From an uncultured bacterium (GTDB lineage Bacteria; Cyanobacteriota; Vampirovibrionia; Gastranaerophilales; Gastranaerophilaceae), in NCBI GenBank assembly GCA_900547585.1, contig URHD01000047.1:1-15971 (forward strand): DNA of 15,971 bases, read 5' to 3'. Numbering within the stretch: the stretch's first letter is position 1; each line of letters opens with the position of its first letter. Made by a program: the position numbers and the translations under genes. Shown piece after piece: positions 1 to 7,683 of the stretch. Under the pieces are notes generated by a model. It was not told the DNA's origin, searched no databases, and worked only from the letters and a program-made list of their open reading frames with translations.

Positions 1-116
1 ACTCAAAAAGTTCGTTCACGTCACTTCGTTCCTTATCACGAACTTTTCTCGGACAGCTTTTTGCGTCGAATGCCCGGAGGAATCGGAACGGAAAAGAAAA
101 CATCATCCCTCGCCCC
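1..116 (+). repeat. Right part of palindromic element C (third copy, cut by window start)
   Basis: Bases 74-96 carry the 3' core block GGAGGAAKCGGAACGGAA (K=T) found in the two intact elements at 9968-10236, preceded by CGTCGAATGCC exactly as in the copy at 10041-10050. The TCAAAAAG at 3-10 matches 10013-10020 of that copy. The distance from TCAAAAAG to the 3' block is about 34 nt longer here, and the extra length corresponds to the small hairpin at 6-47, so that hairpin appears nested in the variable loop. The expected right arm starts near 93. The matching left arm and the 5' core block would lie just before base 1, so the arm pairing cannot be checked. Where the inner helix would form, base 1 (A) does not match the intact copy. 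Confidence 0.7.
3..55. repeat. 53-bp repeat, inverted copy at the other end of the window
   Basis: Bases 3-55 are the exact reverse complement of 15919-15971. Inside, AAAAGTTCGT (6-15) pairs with ACGAACTTTT (38-47) around a 22-nt loop containing TCACTTCGTTC. Identity stops at base 55; the flanking unique sequences differ. It is either a dispersed hairpin repeat at which an assembly broke, or a true inverted pair bounding this segment. The sequence alone cannot decide. Confidence 0.85.
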
Positions 117-139
117 TTGCCGCTTTTCGGGTCGAAAGC

Positions 140-209
140 GGGAGAATTTCATTTTTCTAGCTCGATTCACTGCGTTCATAGGCGTCGAAAATAAAGTTCT
201 CCCTTTTTT
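140..209 (+). terminator. Stem-loop followed by T6, possible terminator of an upstream gene
   Basis: GGGAGAA (140-146) pairs with TTCTCCC (197-203). The helix continues inward through an AT-rich stretch (147-155 with 188-196) with one G-T wobble and one C-A mismatch, then T6 follows at 204-209. The loop contains TCACTGCGTTC, which resembles the loop of the hairpin at 6-47 although the stems are unrelated. A smaller perfect hairpin, CCGCTTT/AAAGCGG, lies directly before it at 120-141 and shares two bases with it. It could terminate a + strand gene ending before the window, or simply be another copy of the small hairpin family. Confidence 0.45.
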
Positions 210-239
210 GCGCCAAACTCCCCTAACAATTTAAAAAAG

Positions 240-268
240 TTTACAAAAAGCCGCAGGGGTGATATTCT
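240..268 (+). promoter_or_regulatory. Sigma70-type promoter of the SLH gene
   Basis: TTTACA (240-245) and TATTCT (263-268) are separated by 17 bp, close to a housekeeping promoter. The predicted start is near 275, giving a leader of about 40 nt that ends with a good ribosome binding site (GGGAGA, 302-307) seven bases before the ATG at 315. The assignment rests on sequence match only. Confidence 0.5.
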
Positions 269-314
269 TATTATAAGTAATATTCGAAAACTAAGTACTA
301 AGGGAGATGAATAG

Positions 315-1586
315 ATGAAAAAGTTTTTAGCGGGTTTATTGATTTTCGTTCTTACCGCCGGAAATGTTTTAGCGGCAGTGGGAACGGATGTATCAGATGA
401 ATTTTGGGCTGAAAAAGAAATTTCGTCCTGCGTAAATGACGGAATTATCAGCCTATACGATGACGGCTCTTTCCAGCCTGAAAAAGAAGTAAAAAGAGCA
501 GAATTTAACTCAATGCTCTTGAGAGCGCTCGGGCATGCTCTCGAAGCGTCAACAGTTGAAAACAAATTCAGCGATGTGAACGCCGAAATGCCTTATTATG
601 ACGACATTTTGAAATCTGATTCCATGGGGCTTATCTACGGCTATCCTGACGGTACTTTCAGACCTGACGCAAACATCACAAAATCCGAAGTCGCTTCCAT
701 CATCAGCCATATTACTAAAGATGAAGTTAAAGATGTTAATGTTTTGAATCAGTTTACTGATGCAAAAGATGTTCCTGCATGGGTTAAAAACCAGTTTGCT
801 AAATCAATCGAACTGGATATCTATGTAAACTATCCGGACGCACAAAAACTGCTGCCGAACAAAAACCTCGACAGAGCAGAAGCTGCTGTAATTCTTTATA
901 AATTGAAAAATAAACTCAATGCTGTTAAAGATGAGTATGTTGCTCCTAAAGAAGAGATTCTCGGCACAGAACACCTCAATATCAGCGATAAAGCAACTAC
1001 AAATGAAGTTACAATCACAAATATGAGAAAAATCATTCTCGCAGGCAATGTTTTGAAAGTAAATTTTGCTGAAAAATACAATTCAAGCAAATCTGACGTA
1101 GGTTCTGCAGTAAACTTTACTTTTAAAGACAACGTATTCACAAAAGAAGGCACCCTCGTTGTTCCTGCAAATACTACTCTTGCCGGATACGTTCAAACGC
1201 TTGAACCTCAGAAAATTTTCAACAAAAACGCAAAAGTTACCGTAACTTTCAAGGATTTGACCACTCCGAATGGCCAAAATGTTACTGTTGCCGGTCGCGT
1301 TATTGATAACAACGGAATTCTCACCGCAAGCAAGCTCAAAACCCTCGGAAAAGTCGTAGCTTATACGGCCGGCGGTGCTGCAATCGGTACCGGCGCGGGT
1401 GTTGGCTTTGCTGCAATCCCCAGCCCCCAAAACTACGATACAGGCGTGGCAATAGGGCTTCCTGTGGGTATCGGTGTCGGTTTGATTGCCGGTCTGGTTA
1501 CTCCCGGGCTTGCTTACAAAGCAGATACGCATGATTCGCTTTATATTGAGCTTACAGAGGATTTGAGCATATACAACGAACAGTAA
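315..1586 (+). CDS. Exported SLH-domain protein with glycine-rich hydrophobic C-terminal segment
   Basis: This 423-residue protein has a clear signal peptide (residues 1-20, lysines then a hydrophobic core ending NVLA). Three S-layer-homology-like repeats follow at about 26-72, 83-135 and 145-198; the second is the most typical (GLIYGYPDGTFRPDANITKS). SLH repeats bind cell-wall polymer or peptidoglycan, so the protein is expected in the envelope. Residues 265-335 look beta-rich (GTLVVPANTTLAGYV), a style seen in envelope beta domains. Residues 345-400 form a glycine/alanine-rich hydrophobic region resembling a glycine zipper, which might insert into or associate with a membrane. The gene is monocistronic: its own promoter lies upstream and a hairpin terminator downstream. 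ATG 315 is chosen because of the adjacent GGGAGA and the signal peptide. The precise role is unknown. Confidence 0.85.
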   Translation: MKKFLAGLLIFVLTAGNVLAAVGTDVSDEFWAEKEISSCVNDGIISLYDDGSFQPEKEVKRAEFNSMLLRALGHALEASTVENKFSDVNAEMPYYDDILKSDSMGLIYGYPDGTFRPDANITKSEVASIISHITKDEVKDVNVLNQFTDAKDVPAWVKNQFAKSIELDIYVNYPDAQKLLPNKNLDRAEAAVILYKLKNKLNAVKDEYVAPKEEILGTEHLNISDKATTNEVTITNMRKIILAGNVLKVNFAEKYNSSKSDVGSAVNFTFKDNVFTKEGTLVVPANTTLAGYVQTLEPQKIFNKNAKVTVTFKDLTTPNGQNVTVAGRVIDNNGILTASKLKTLGKVVAYTAGGAAIGTGAGVGFAAIPSPQNYDTGVAIGLPVGIGVGLIAGLVTPGLAYKADTHDSLYIELTEDLSIYNEQ

Positions 1587-1603
1587 TTTCTAATTAAATA
1601 CTC

Positions 1604-1631
1604 AAAAACCGCTCGAAAAGGGCGGTTTTTT
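1604..1631 (+). terminator. Rho-independent terminator of the SLH gene
   Basis: CCGCTC (1609-1614) pairs with GGGCGG (1620-1625) around a GAAAA loop, including one T-G pair. It is flanked by A5 upstream and T6 downstream, so it could also work on the opposite strand. It lies 18 bases after the SLH stop codon and separates this gene from folK. Confidence 0.85.
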
Positions 1632-1642
1632 GTTGCAAATAG

Positions 1643-1688
1643 TTGACAAAAAGTTGTAAAATTTGTGAAAAAATTATAAAATATAACC
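1643..1688 (+). promoter_or_regulatory. Candidate promoter of folK with very short or no leader
   Basis: A consensus TTGACA lies at 1643-1648, but no good -10 sits 17 bp downstream. The best -10-like box, TATAAA at 1675-1680, is 26 bp away and would start transcription within a few bases of the ATG at 1689. There is no purine-rich ribosome binding site before that ATG. Either the promoter has another geometry, or the mRNA is nearly leaderless. Confidence 0.25.
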
Positions 1689-2201
1689 ATGGCTATTGTT
1701 TATCTGTGCTTGGGCTCGAATATGGGTGACAGGTTCAACCTGATCCAAAATGCAGTGAATTTGTTCTCACTGTCGGACAGCTGCGACATAATTCGCACCT
1801 CTGCGCTTTATGAAACCGAGCCATGGGGCTACAAAGAGCAAAACTGGTTTCTGAATATCATTGTGGAAATGAAAACCTCGCTCAGCCCGCAGGAACTCCT
1901 CGCAAAATGTCAGGAAATAGAAAGCTTTCTCGGCCGCGACAGAACTGTCGAGGTGCGCTGGGGCGAAAGGGTGATTGACGCGGATATAATTTTTTACGGA
2001 AAAGAAATAATTAATACCGAAAAACTCACAATCCCCCACAAACATATGCACAAACGCGCTTTTGTGCTCGTTCCCATGCTGGAATTGATTCCTGACTTTG
2101 TGCATCCGGTGATTAATAAAACAATTTCACAGATTTATGACGACCTTGAAGAGGTCGAGGACGTTTATCTTTACGGAACAAGACCCAATGCCCCAATTTA
2201 A
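1689..2201 (+). CDS. folK: 2-amino-4-hydroxy-6-hydroxymethyldihydropteridine pyrophosphokinase (HPPK)
   Basis: This cytoplasmic folate-pathway enzyme transfers pyrophosphate from ATP to 6-hydroxymethyl-7,8-dihydropterin, making the substrate of dihydropteroate synthase. The 170-residue length is normal for the family. Diagnostic motifs are visible: LGSNMGDR (8-15), YETEPWG (41-47), the HPPK signature RWGERVIDADI (90-100) with the two magnesium-binding aspartates D97 and D99, and IPHKHMHKRAFVLVPM (115-130). ATG 1689 gives the standard N-terminus MAIVYLCLGSN; no Shine-Dalgarno sequence precedes it, which is odd. The last 14 bases overlap the start of the flavoprotein gene, so the two are probably co-transcribed. 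No other folate gene is in the window. Confidence 0.95.
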   Translation: MAIVYLCLGSNMGDRFNLIQNAVNLFSLSDSCDIIRTSALYETEPWGYKEQNWFLNIIVEMKTSLSPQELLAKCQEIESFLGRDRTVEVRWGERVIDADIIFYGKEIINTEKLTIPHKHMHKRAFVLVPMLELIPDFVHPVINKTISQIYDDLEEVEDVYLYGTRPNAPI

Positions 2202-3399
2202 AATTTCCATTGCCGGAGCCGGCCCTGCGGGCGTTTTTGCCGCAATTTTCGCAGCTGAAAACCCGAATAATTCAATAACAATTTACGAAAAAAACGATCC
2301 GCTGAAAACGCTCCTCCCCACGGGCGGCGGACGCTGCAATCTCGCTCATTTTGAATTTGATTTAAAAGCGCTCGCCGCAAATTTCCCGAGAGGCGAAAAA
2401 TTTTTGTATTCTGTTTTGTCTAAATTTTCTACTGCGGACACAATTGAATTTTTTGAAAAAATCGGCGTAAAAACTTACATGCAGGAGGATATGAGGATTT
2501 TTCCGCAGAGCAATTCGTCGCAAGATGTTAGAAATGCACTTTTGAAAAGGCTTAACACCGCAAAAAATATAAAAATCGTGAAATCCGGGGTAAAATCCGT
2601 CAAAAAATCGGGCGCAAAGTTCATTGTCGAAACTTCTAACGGGGAAAATGCCTGTGACGCAGTGATTCTCGCAACCGGCGGGCGGGGTGCGGGGCATGAA
2701 ATCGCACGCGGGCTTGGACACACTGTTACGGAGCTTAAACCTGCGCTTTGCGGGCTTAAAATTCAGGAGGAATTTTTAACAGAACTCGCCGGCTTGAGCA
2801 TAAAAAACGTCAGCGCTTCGGTTCCGGCGGCTAAAATCCGCGATTTGAGCGGAGATTTGCTGTTTACGCATAACGGGATTTCCGGCCCTCTGGTTTTTAA
2901 GATTTCTTCGCTCTGTGCGTATTGTGATTACTCGAAAAATGCGCCGTTGGGAGTTATTTTCAATATTTCGGGGCAGGAATTTGAAGAATTCGACAAATCT
3001 TTTTCCCAAATCTTAAATAACGAAGCCAAAAAGGATATCTCAAACGTACTGTGCAATTTTGCGCCGAAACGCTTTTGTGATTTGATTCTCGGGAATGAAT
3101 CCATCGATCATAGCAAAAAATCCGGTCAGCTGAACAAAACCGAACGCCAAAAACTCTCGAAATCACTGACAGAGCTCAAATTAAACGTTATTGCTCCGCT
3201 AAAAGGCGGCGAAATAGTTACTGCGGGCGGAGTTTGCCTGAATGAAGTAAATTCTAAAACAATGGAATCAAAAATCGTAAAAAATCTGTATTTTTGCGGG
3301 GAATTGCTTGATATTGACGGGCTTTGCGGCGGTTTTAACCTCCAGAACTGCTGGTCAACCGGATTTGTTGCCGGTAGCGCGCTCAAACACCGGCTCTAG
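2188..3399 (+). CDS. HI0933/YhiN (BaiN-like) family NAD(P)/FAD-dependent oxidoreductase
   Basis: This 403-residue flavoprotein has a Rossmann FAD-binding site at the extreme N-terminus (GAGPAG, 10-15). It carries the hallmark of the HI0933/YhiN family, LLPTGGGRCNLAH (42-54), followed by FPQSNSSQDVRNALL (105-119), VILATGGRG (159-167), FTHNGISGP (226-234), and the C-terminal FAD-contacting block FCGELLDIDGLCGGFNLQNC (369-388). Family members are usually annotated as putative oxidoreductases of unknown substrate; in some gut clostridia a relative acts on bile-acid intermediates, but nothing here supports that role. ATG 2188 is preferred to an in-frame start at 2137 because it puts the FAD motif at the usual position and overlaps folK by only 14 bases. 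The stop TAG shares CTAG with the convergent comEC stop. Confidence 0.9.
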   Translation: MPQFKISIAGAGPAGVFAAIFAAENPNNSITIYEKNDPLKTLLPTGGGRCNLAHFEFDLKALAANFPRGEKFLYSVLSKFSTADTIEFFEKIGVKTYMQEDMRIFPQSNSSQDVRNALLKRLNTAKNIKIVKSGVKSVKKSGAKFIVETSNGENACDAVILATGGRGAGHEIARGLGHTVTELKPALCGLKIQEEFLTELAGLSIKNVSASVPAAKIRDLSGDLLFTHNGISGPLVFKISSLCAYCDYSKNAPLGVIFNISGQEFEEFDKSFSQILNNEAKKDISNVLCNFAPKRFCDLILGNESIDHSKKSGQLNKTERQKLSKSLTELKLNVIAPLKGGEIVTAGGVCLNEVNSKTMESKIVKNLYFCGELLDIDGLCGGFNLQNCWSTGFVAGSALKHRL

Positions 3400-5816
3400 T
3401 GCGCCGGCTGGCTTAAAAGCTTCTTGAACTGCTTTTTCTCGGGATTGTAGCTGAATATGCGGTAGTTTTGCCCGTCCGTCGTGATTTTTAGTGCGTTCAG
3501 ACTGTCCGTACGCAGAATTCCGACCCCGTTTTCTCTGAGTTTGTTCATTGTTGCGGGCGCAGGATGACCGTATACGTTGAATCCTGTAGAAATCACCGCA
3601 AATTCCGTGTTTTTGAGCATTTCGCGATTCACCGTATTCTTTGCACCGTGGTGTCCGACCTTGAGTACGTCGATATCGGGCGGTAAACCGGATTTTATCT
3701 TCCCGTAGCTCCTTGTTGAGCCGTCGCCCATAAAAAGCATGTCAAAATCTTTATATTTTAAAAGCGTAATTATAGAGTTTTCGTTGTCATTTTCTTTTAT
3801 GTGCGAAACGTAGGTTGTTACGGTCAAATCGGGCTCTTTGAGCACTATTTCGTTGTTCTTCGCTATAGAATAATTAACTTTGGCGCTGTTCAGGTAATCC
3901 ATGAGCGCATTTGCAGTTTTTGTGTCGGGTTTGTTTTCGGTTATGAGGACTTTTTGGGTTTTTATGACTTTTAAAACATCCACAGCGCCGCCCGAATGGT
4001 CTGAATCAAAGTGTGTAAGTATCATCAAATCGAGTTTTATGCCGTTGTCTTTGAGATATTTGTTGATTATTGCGTCCGCCTGGGAAAATCCTCCGCCAAA
4101 AGCCCCGTGTGACGTGTCAATTAAGACATATTGCTTTTGGGGTGTTTTTATGAGAAAGCTATCCGCATTTCCGACCGAAAAAGCGAGGATTTCGCATTTT
4201 CCGTTGTCGAATTTTATTAAAGAAAGCCCGAAAATCACCAGCACAACAAGTGAAATCGTCATCCACTTTATGTTTTTCTCGCCTTTGCGAATCAAATAGC
4301 CGATACTCAAAAGCGCACCGTAATAAAAACCAATTTGAACCAGCCCCGGATGAGGCGTAATCAGCAGTGAATGCGGCAGATTTGAAAAGAAATCCGAAAT
4401 ATTCACAAGTCCGCTCACCACAGGATTCAAAACAAAATCGAAAAGCATACAAACCTTGTCCGCAATCGGCGGAATCATCGCCAGAATCGAAGCGGCAAAG
4501 CCCAGAAAGCTTATTATCATAATAAAAGGCGTTATTAAAATGTTTGCTAAAATCGAATAGGTTGCAAAATTGTTGAAATAAAACATCTGAATCGGCGCTG
4601 CCCAAAACTGCGCAACCATTGGTATCAGCACGGTGCCAGCAAGAAATTCAGCAATTTTATTTTCAATCCGCCCCAGAACCGGTGGACAAATGTACATCAG
4701 CGCAAAAGTTACAAGAAATGACAGCTGAAATCCTACTTCCATAATCATTGCAGGGTTGTAAAGGAGCAAAACAAGGGCAACAAAGAACAAAAGTGCGACG
4801 CCGTCGGCATTTCGGTCAATAAGTTTTCCGAAAAGCACGAATTCTATCATCAAAGCCGCTCTCAAAACAGAAGCGCCCATCCCTGTCATCAGCGTATAAA
4901 CCAGCACCAGTCCGGCACCGATAAGAATATTCAACCTGAAATTCAGTCTTAGGCGCGAACCTATGAAAAACCAGATTCCGAAAATAATAGAAACATTCAT
5001 CCCCGAAGCAGCAAGAATATGCAGCAAACCGGAATTTATAAACGAATGTCTGATATAATCCGGCGGATTTATTGCGTCATCACCAAAAACTATCCCTCCG
5101 AGAACCTCGATATTCGGGCTTTTCATGTATTTTTTGTGAATGTTGATGATTTCCTGTCTTTTGTTGTTCAGATTTTGAAGAAAACTCCACCCGAAAGAAT
5201 CCGGCTCTGACGCGATTTTCCAGTAGCCTGCATTTGCGTAAAATGTTGAAAAAGTTTTGTTGTATTTCAAATATTTTCGATAATCAAACTGTGACGGGTT
5301 CAGTGCTTTCATCGGCTGGCGGAGTTTGCCGGTAACTTCAATATTGTCGCCGATTTTCAGCTTTTCGTAATTTTCACGCTTGTCCTTGATTGTTACGATG
5401 GTTTTTGAGTCCAAATTTTCGTATTTTTCTTTACCGAACTCTGCTGATTTGACTTTTAGATAAAATTTTGTGCTTTCGGGCTTATTTGTGGTCGGTATTG
5501 AGATGATTGTGCCGGAAATTGTGCCTTTTGACGGTGCGAGTTTTGAAAGTGCGTCGGAATTTTTAATTTGAAAATGGCAGTTCAAAAGCGCTAGTGCAAA
5601 GAAAAAGTAAATTATCATCGCGCGTTTCGGGGTGATTTTGTCTTTCAAAACTGCAAAAATCAACACTCCCGCACAAACTAATGCACACGGAATAACCAAT
5701 CCGGTCAAATAACCGGAAATTCCGACAATATAAAATATAGAAATTAAAATCGTCAGCGCTGTTCTTTGCATAATTCCATTCTTTTTTTGTATTTTAGCAG
5801 AAAAATTGCCCTTCAT
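3396..5816 (-). CDS. comEC: ComEC/Rec2-type DNA uptake channel with metallo-beta-lactamase domain
   Basis: This is the inner-membrane channel that carries single-stranded DNA into the cytoplasm during natural transformation. At 806 residues it has the full three-part family architecture: two N-terminal membrane segments plus a soluble OB-like region (about 20-200, DUF4131 type), a multi-helix competence domain (about 235-535) with FINSGLLHILAASGMNVSII (259-278) and GASVLRA, and a C-terminal metallo-beta-lactamase-like domain (about 540-790) with FSVGNADSF, the metal motif THFDSDH (601-607), FMGDG (695-699) and GHHG (721-724). The motif residues look intact, so the nuclease-like domain may be active. 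The start is uncertain: neither ATG 5816 nor the in-frame ATG 5771, which directly precedes the first membrane helix, has a strong ribosome binding site. No other competence gene is in the window. Confidence 0.93.
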   Translation of the reverse strand: MKGNFSAKIQKKNGIMQRTALTILISIFYIVGISGYLTGLVIPCALVCAGVLIFAVLKDKITPKRAMIIYFFFALALLNCHFQIKNSDALSKLAPSKGTISGTIISIPTTNKPESTKFYLKVKSAEFGKEKYENLDSKTIVTIKDKRENYEKLKIGDNIEVTGKLRQPMKALNPSQFDYRKYLKYNKTFSTFYANAGYWKIASEPDSFGWSFLQNLNNKRQEIINIHKKYMKSPNIEVLGGIVFGDDAINPPDYIRHSFINSGLLHILAASGMNVSIIFGIWFFIGSRLRLNFRLNILIGAGLVLVYTLMTGMGASVLRAALMIEFVLFGKLIDRNADGVALLFFVALVLLLYNPAMIMEVGFQLSFLVTFALMYICPPVLGRIENKIAEFLAGTVLIPMVAQFWAAPIQMFYFNNFATYSILANILITPFIMIISFLGFAASILAMIPPIADKVCMLFDFVLNPVVSGLVNISDFFSNLPHSLLITPHPGLVQIGFYYGALLSIGYLIRKGEKNIKWMTISLVVLVIFGLSLIKFDNGKCEILAFSVGNADSFLIKTPQKQYVLIDTSHGAFGGGFSQADAIINKYLKDNGIKLDLMILTHFDSDHSGGAVDVLKVIKTQKVLITENKPDTKTANALMDYLNSAKVNYSIAKNNEIVLKEPDLTVTTYVSHIKENDNENSIITLLKYKDFDMLFMGDGSTRSYGKIKSGLPPDIDVLKVGHHGAKNTVNREMLKNTEFAVISTGFNVYGHPAPATMNKLRENGVGILRTDSLNALKITTDGQNYRIFSYNPEKKQFKKLLSQPAH

Positions 5817-5982
5817 CCAAACGCTGCAAAGTAAGGCTTTTGTAACAAAATCTATACAAAACCAGCCATGAGCGGAAAATTTTATTATTCTTTGTACTTA
5901 ATGTTAACATCGTGCAAAAGCAGGTGTAAAAATTACTGATTTTGTAGTAAATTGTTAAAGGCAATATTCATCCGGAGATTTT

Positions 5983-6024
5983 ATGCTAGATGTTAAAAAC
6001 GAAACAAAAGATAAAAACACATAA
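5983..6024 (+). other. Possible 13-codon leader ORF overlapping the decarboxylase start
   Basis: The only GGAG near the decarboxylase start (5974-5977) is 5 bases before an ATG at 5983 that opens a 13-residue frame (MLDVKNETKDKNT), but 12 bases before the decarboxylase ATG at 5990. The short frame overlaps the gene out of frame. It may be chance, or a short upstream frame that limits or couples translation of the decarboxylase. Confidence 0.15.
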
Positions 6025-7453
6025 AGCGTTAAAAAAACGTCATGAATTAGATGACACAGGTGTTCATGCACCTTTGGTCGAGGCTCTTGAAAAATTTTAC
6101 CACAATCCGATGGTGCAATTTCACATCCCCGGCCACACAGGCGGTCACGCAGCCTATGCACCGTTTAAAAAATTAGTCGGAAACCGTGCACTTTTGCTCG
6201 ATACGACGGATGAATTTGATAATCTCGGAACTCTCCACCCTGCAACAGGCCCTATTAAAGAGGCGCAGGAGCTTGCTGCACAGGCTTTTGGCTCACAGCG
6301 TACATTTTTCCTCGTGGGCGGTTCAACTATCGGAAATCTTTCCCTTGCAATGGGTTTGACGAAAAAAGGACAAAAAGTAATCGTAAACCGCAACTGCCAT
6401 CGCTCGATTTTAACCGGAATGATAATTTCCGGCGCCGAGCCTGTCTGGGTTACTCCGGAAAGGCTTGATGAATGGTGCTTGTGGGGCGAAATTGAGCCAT
6501 CGAGCATTGAAAAAGCATTAAAAGAAAACCCCGAAGCCGCAATGGTCTGGATTACAAACCCGACTTATGAGGGGGTTGTGAGTGACATTGCCTCTATCGC
6601 AAAAATCTGCAAAAAATACGATGTTCCGCTGATTGTAGATGAGGCGCATGGCTGTTTGTGGAATTTTAACAAGAATCTGCCCGTTTCATCGCTTCATCTC
6701 GGGGCTGACGCGGTTGTGCATTCGCTGCATAAGACCGGCGGAAGCATGTCGCAAAGCTCAATGCTCCATATTGCAAAAGGTTCCAAATTTGATTGCGAAA
6801 AAATCGAAAAAGCGCTCCAGCTTCTTCAAACAACAAGCCCTTCAATGCTTTTGATGGCGAGCCTCGACGCTGCGCGTGCAAATCTTGAGTCAAAAAGGGG
6901 CAAAAGGCAGCTAAAACGCGCAATTCAGTTCGCTTCTTACATAAGAAAAAAACTCGGTAAAATATCCGGCGTTCATTGCCTTGAGGCTTGTGAAAATTAC
7001 AATCGCGATATAACAAAAATCTTCATAAAAATCGACGGGCTTTCCGGAAAAAGGCTCGAAAGTATTCTTGAGATTGATTTTGGTATAGAAGTTGAATCCG
7101 CCAGTGACGAGGGTGTTCTGTTCCTTGTAAATATCGGAAATACAAAGCAGGAAGTGCAATATCTCATTAACAGCATTGAAAAAATTGCGGCAGCCGGCTA
7201 TTCTGACATCTATTACATTGAAAAACGCAAACACATGCCGATGATTACGCCGCAAATCGTTATGAACCCCAGAGAGGCGTTTTACAGTGAGAAAGAAACT
7301 GTTCCGAAATTGCAGGCTATTGGCAGAATAAGCGCCGAAGTCATTGCCGAATGCCCTCCGGGTATTTCAATTTTGCTTCCTGGCGAGCTTATTACCGAGG
7401 AGCATTTGCCGTATTTGAACGAATATACGCATATTGAGGTTATTGTTCCGTAA
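5990..7453 (+). CDS. Orn/Lys/Arg family PLP-dependent decarboxylase (SpeA-like, short form)
   Basis: This 487-residue enzyme belongs to the fold-type I Orn/Lys/Arg decarboxylase family, which makes agmatine, cadaverine or putrescine from the matching amino acid. Visible features are HIPGHTGG (45-52), the substrate-loop region DEFDNLGTLH (74-83), IVDEAHG (215-221) with the PLP-contacting Asp and His, the Schiff-base lysine K248 in VVHSLHKTGGSMSQ, and a C-terminal domain with NPREAFYSE and PPGISILLPGELIT. The length matches the compact SpeA/YaaO type, which lacks the N-terminal wing domain of enterobacterial inducible enzymes. An arginine substrate and a polyamine role are therefore likely, but the sequence does not prove this. 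An in-frame TAG immediately before ATG 5990 makes this the only possible start. No other polyamine gene is adjacent. Confidence 0.92.
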   Translation: MLKTKQKIKTHKALKKRHELDDTGVHAPLVEALEKFYHNPMVQFHIPGHTGGHAAYAPFKKLVGNRALLLDTTDEFDNLGTLHPATGPIKEAQELAAQAFGSQRTFFLVGGSTIGNLSLAMGLTKKGQKVIVNRNCHRSILTGMIISGAEPVWVTPERLDEWCLWGEIEPSSIEKALKENPEAAMVWITNPTYEGVVSDIASIAKICKKYDVPLIVDEAHGCLWNFNKNLPVSSLHLGADAVVHSLHKTGGSMSQSSMLHIAKGSKFDCEKIEKALQLLQTTSPSMLLMASLDAARANLESKRGKRQLKRAIQFASYIRKKLGKISGVHCLEACENYNRDITKIFIKIDGLSGKRLESILEIDFGIEVESASDEGVLFLVNIGNTKQEVQYLINSIEKIAAAGYSDIYYIEKRKHMPMITPQIVMNPREAFYSEKETVPKLQAIGRISAEVIAECPPGISILLPGELITEEHLPYLNEYTHIEVIVP

Positions 7454-7461
7454 ACTTTGCT

Positions 7462-7680
7462 GCAATTACTATAATCGTGCCAAAATTGAACCCAACTTTC
7501 GCCCCACTCCAAAATAAACACTAATCGTGCGACGGGGCTGTGCCCCTGAGCAATTACTACAATCGTGCCAAAATTGAACCTAACTCTCGCCCCGCTCCAA
7601 AATAAGCACTAATCATGCGACGGGGCTGTGCCCCTAAGCAATCACTACTATCGTGCTAAAACCGAACCCAACTTCCGCCC
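7462..7680. repeat. 88-bp tandem repeat, about 2.5 units, with GGGGC/GCCCC hairpins
   Basis: Units start at 7462, 7550 and 7638 (period exactly 88; the last is cut near 7680). Full units end in the perfect hairpin GGGGC-TGT-GCCCC (7534-7546 and 7622-7634). Each full unit also holds two copies of a 9-mer close to TAATCGTGC (7472, 7522, 7560, 7610, 7648), alternately 50 and 38 bases apart. There is no T-run after the hairpins, so they are not typical terminators. The array fills most of the gap between the convergent decarboxylase and flagellar genes and has no convincing ORF. Confidence 0.9.
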
Positions 7681-7683
7681 AAT

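Noticed and set aside
3396..3399. Convergent genes sharing a CTAG stop
   Set aside because: Tail-to-tail stop overlap through a palindromic CTAG is neat but common and needs no special explanation.
4978..5043. Unusual SGMNV in the ComEC channel instead of the common SGLHV
   Set aside because: As far as I recall, SG-x-N-V variants occur in ordinary ComEC proteins, and the rest of the protein is intact.
7462..7680. CRISPR array
   Set aside because: The 88-bp units are repeated along their whole length with no unique spacers, and no cas gene is present.
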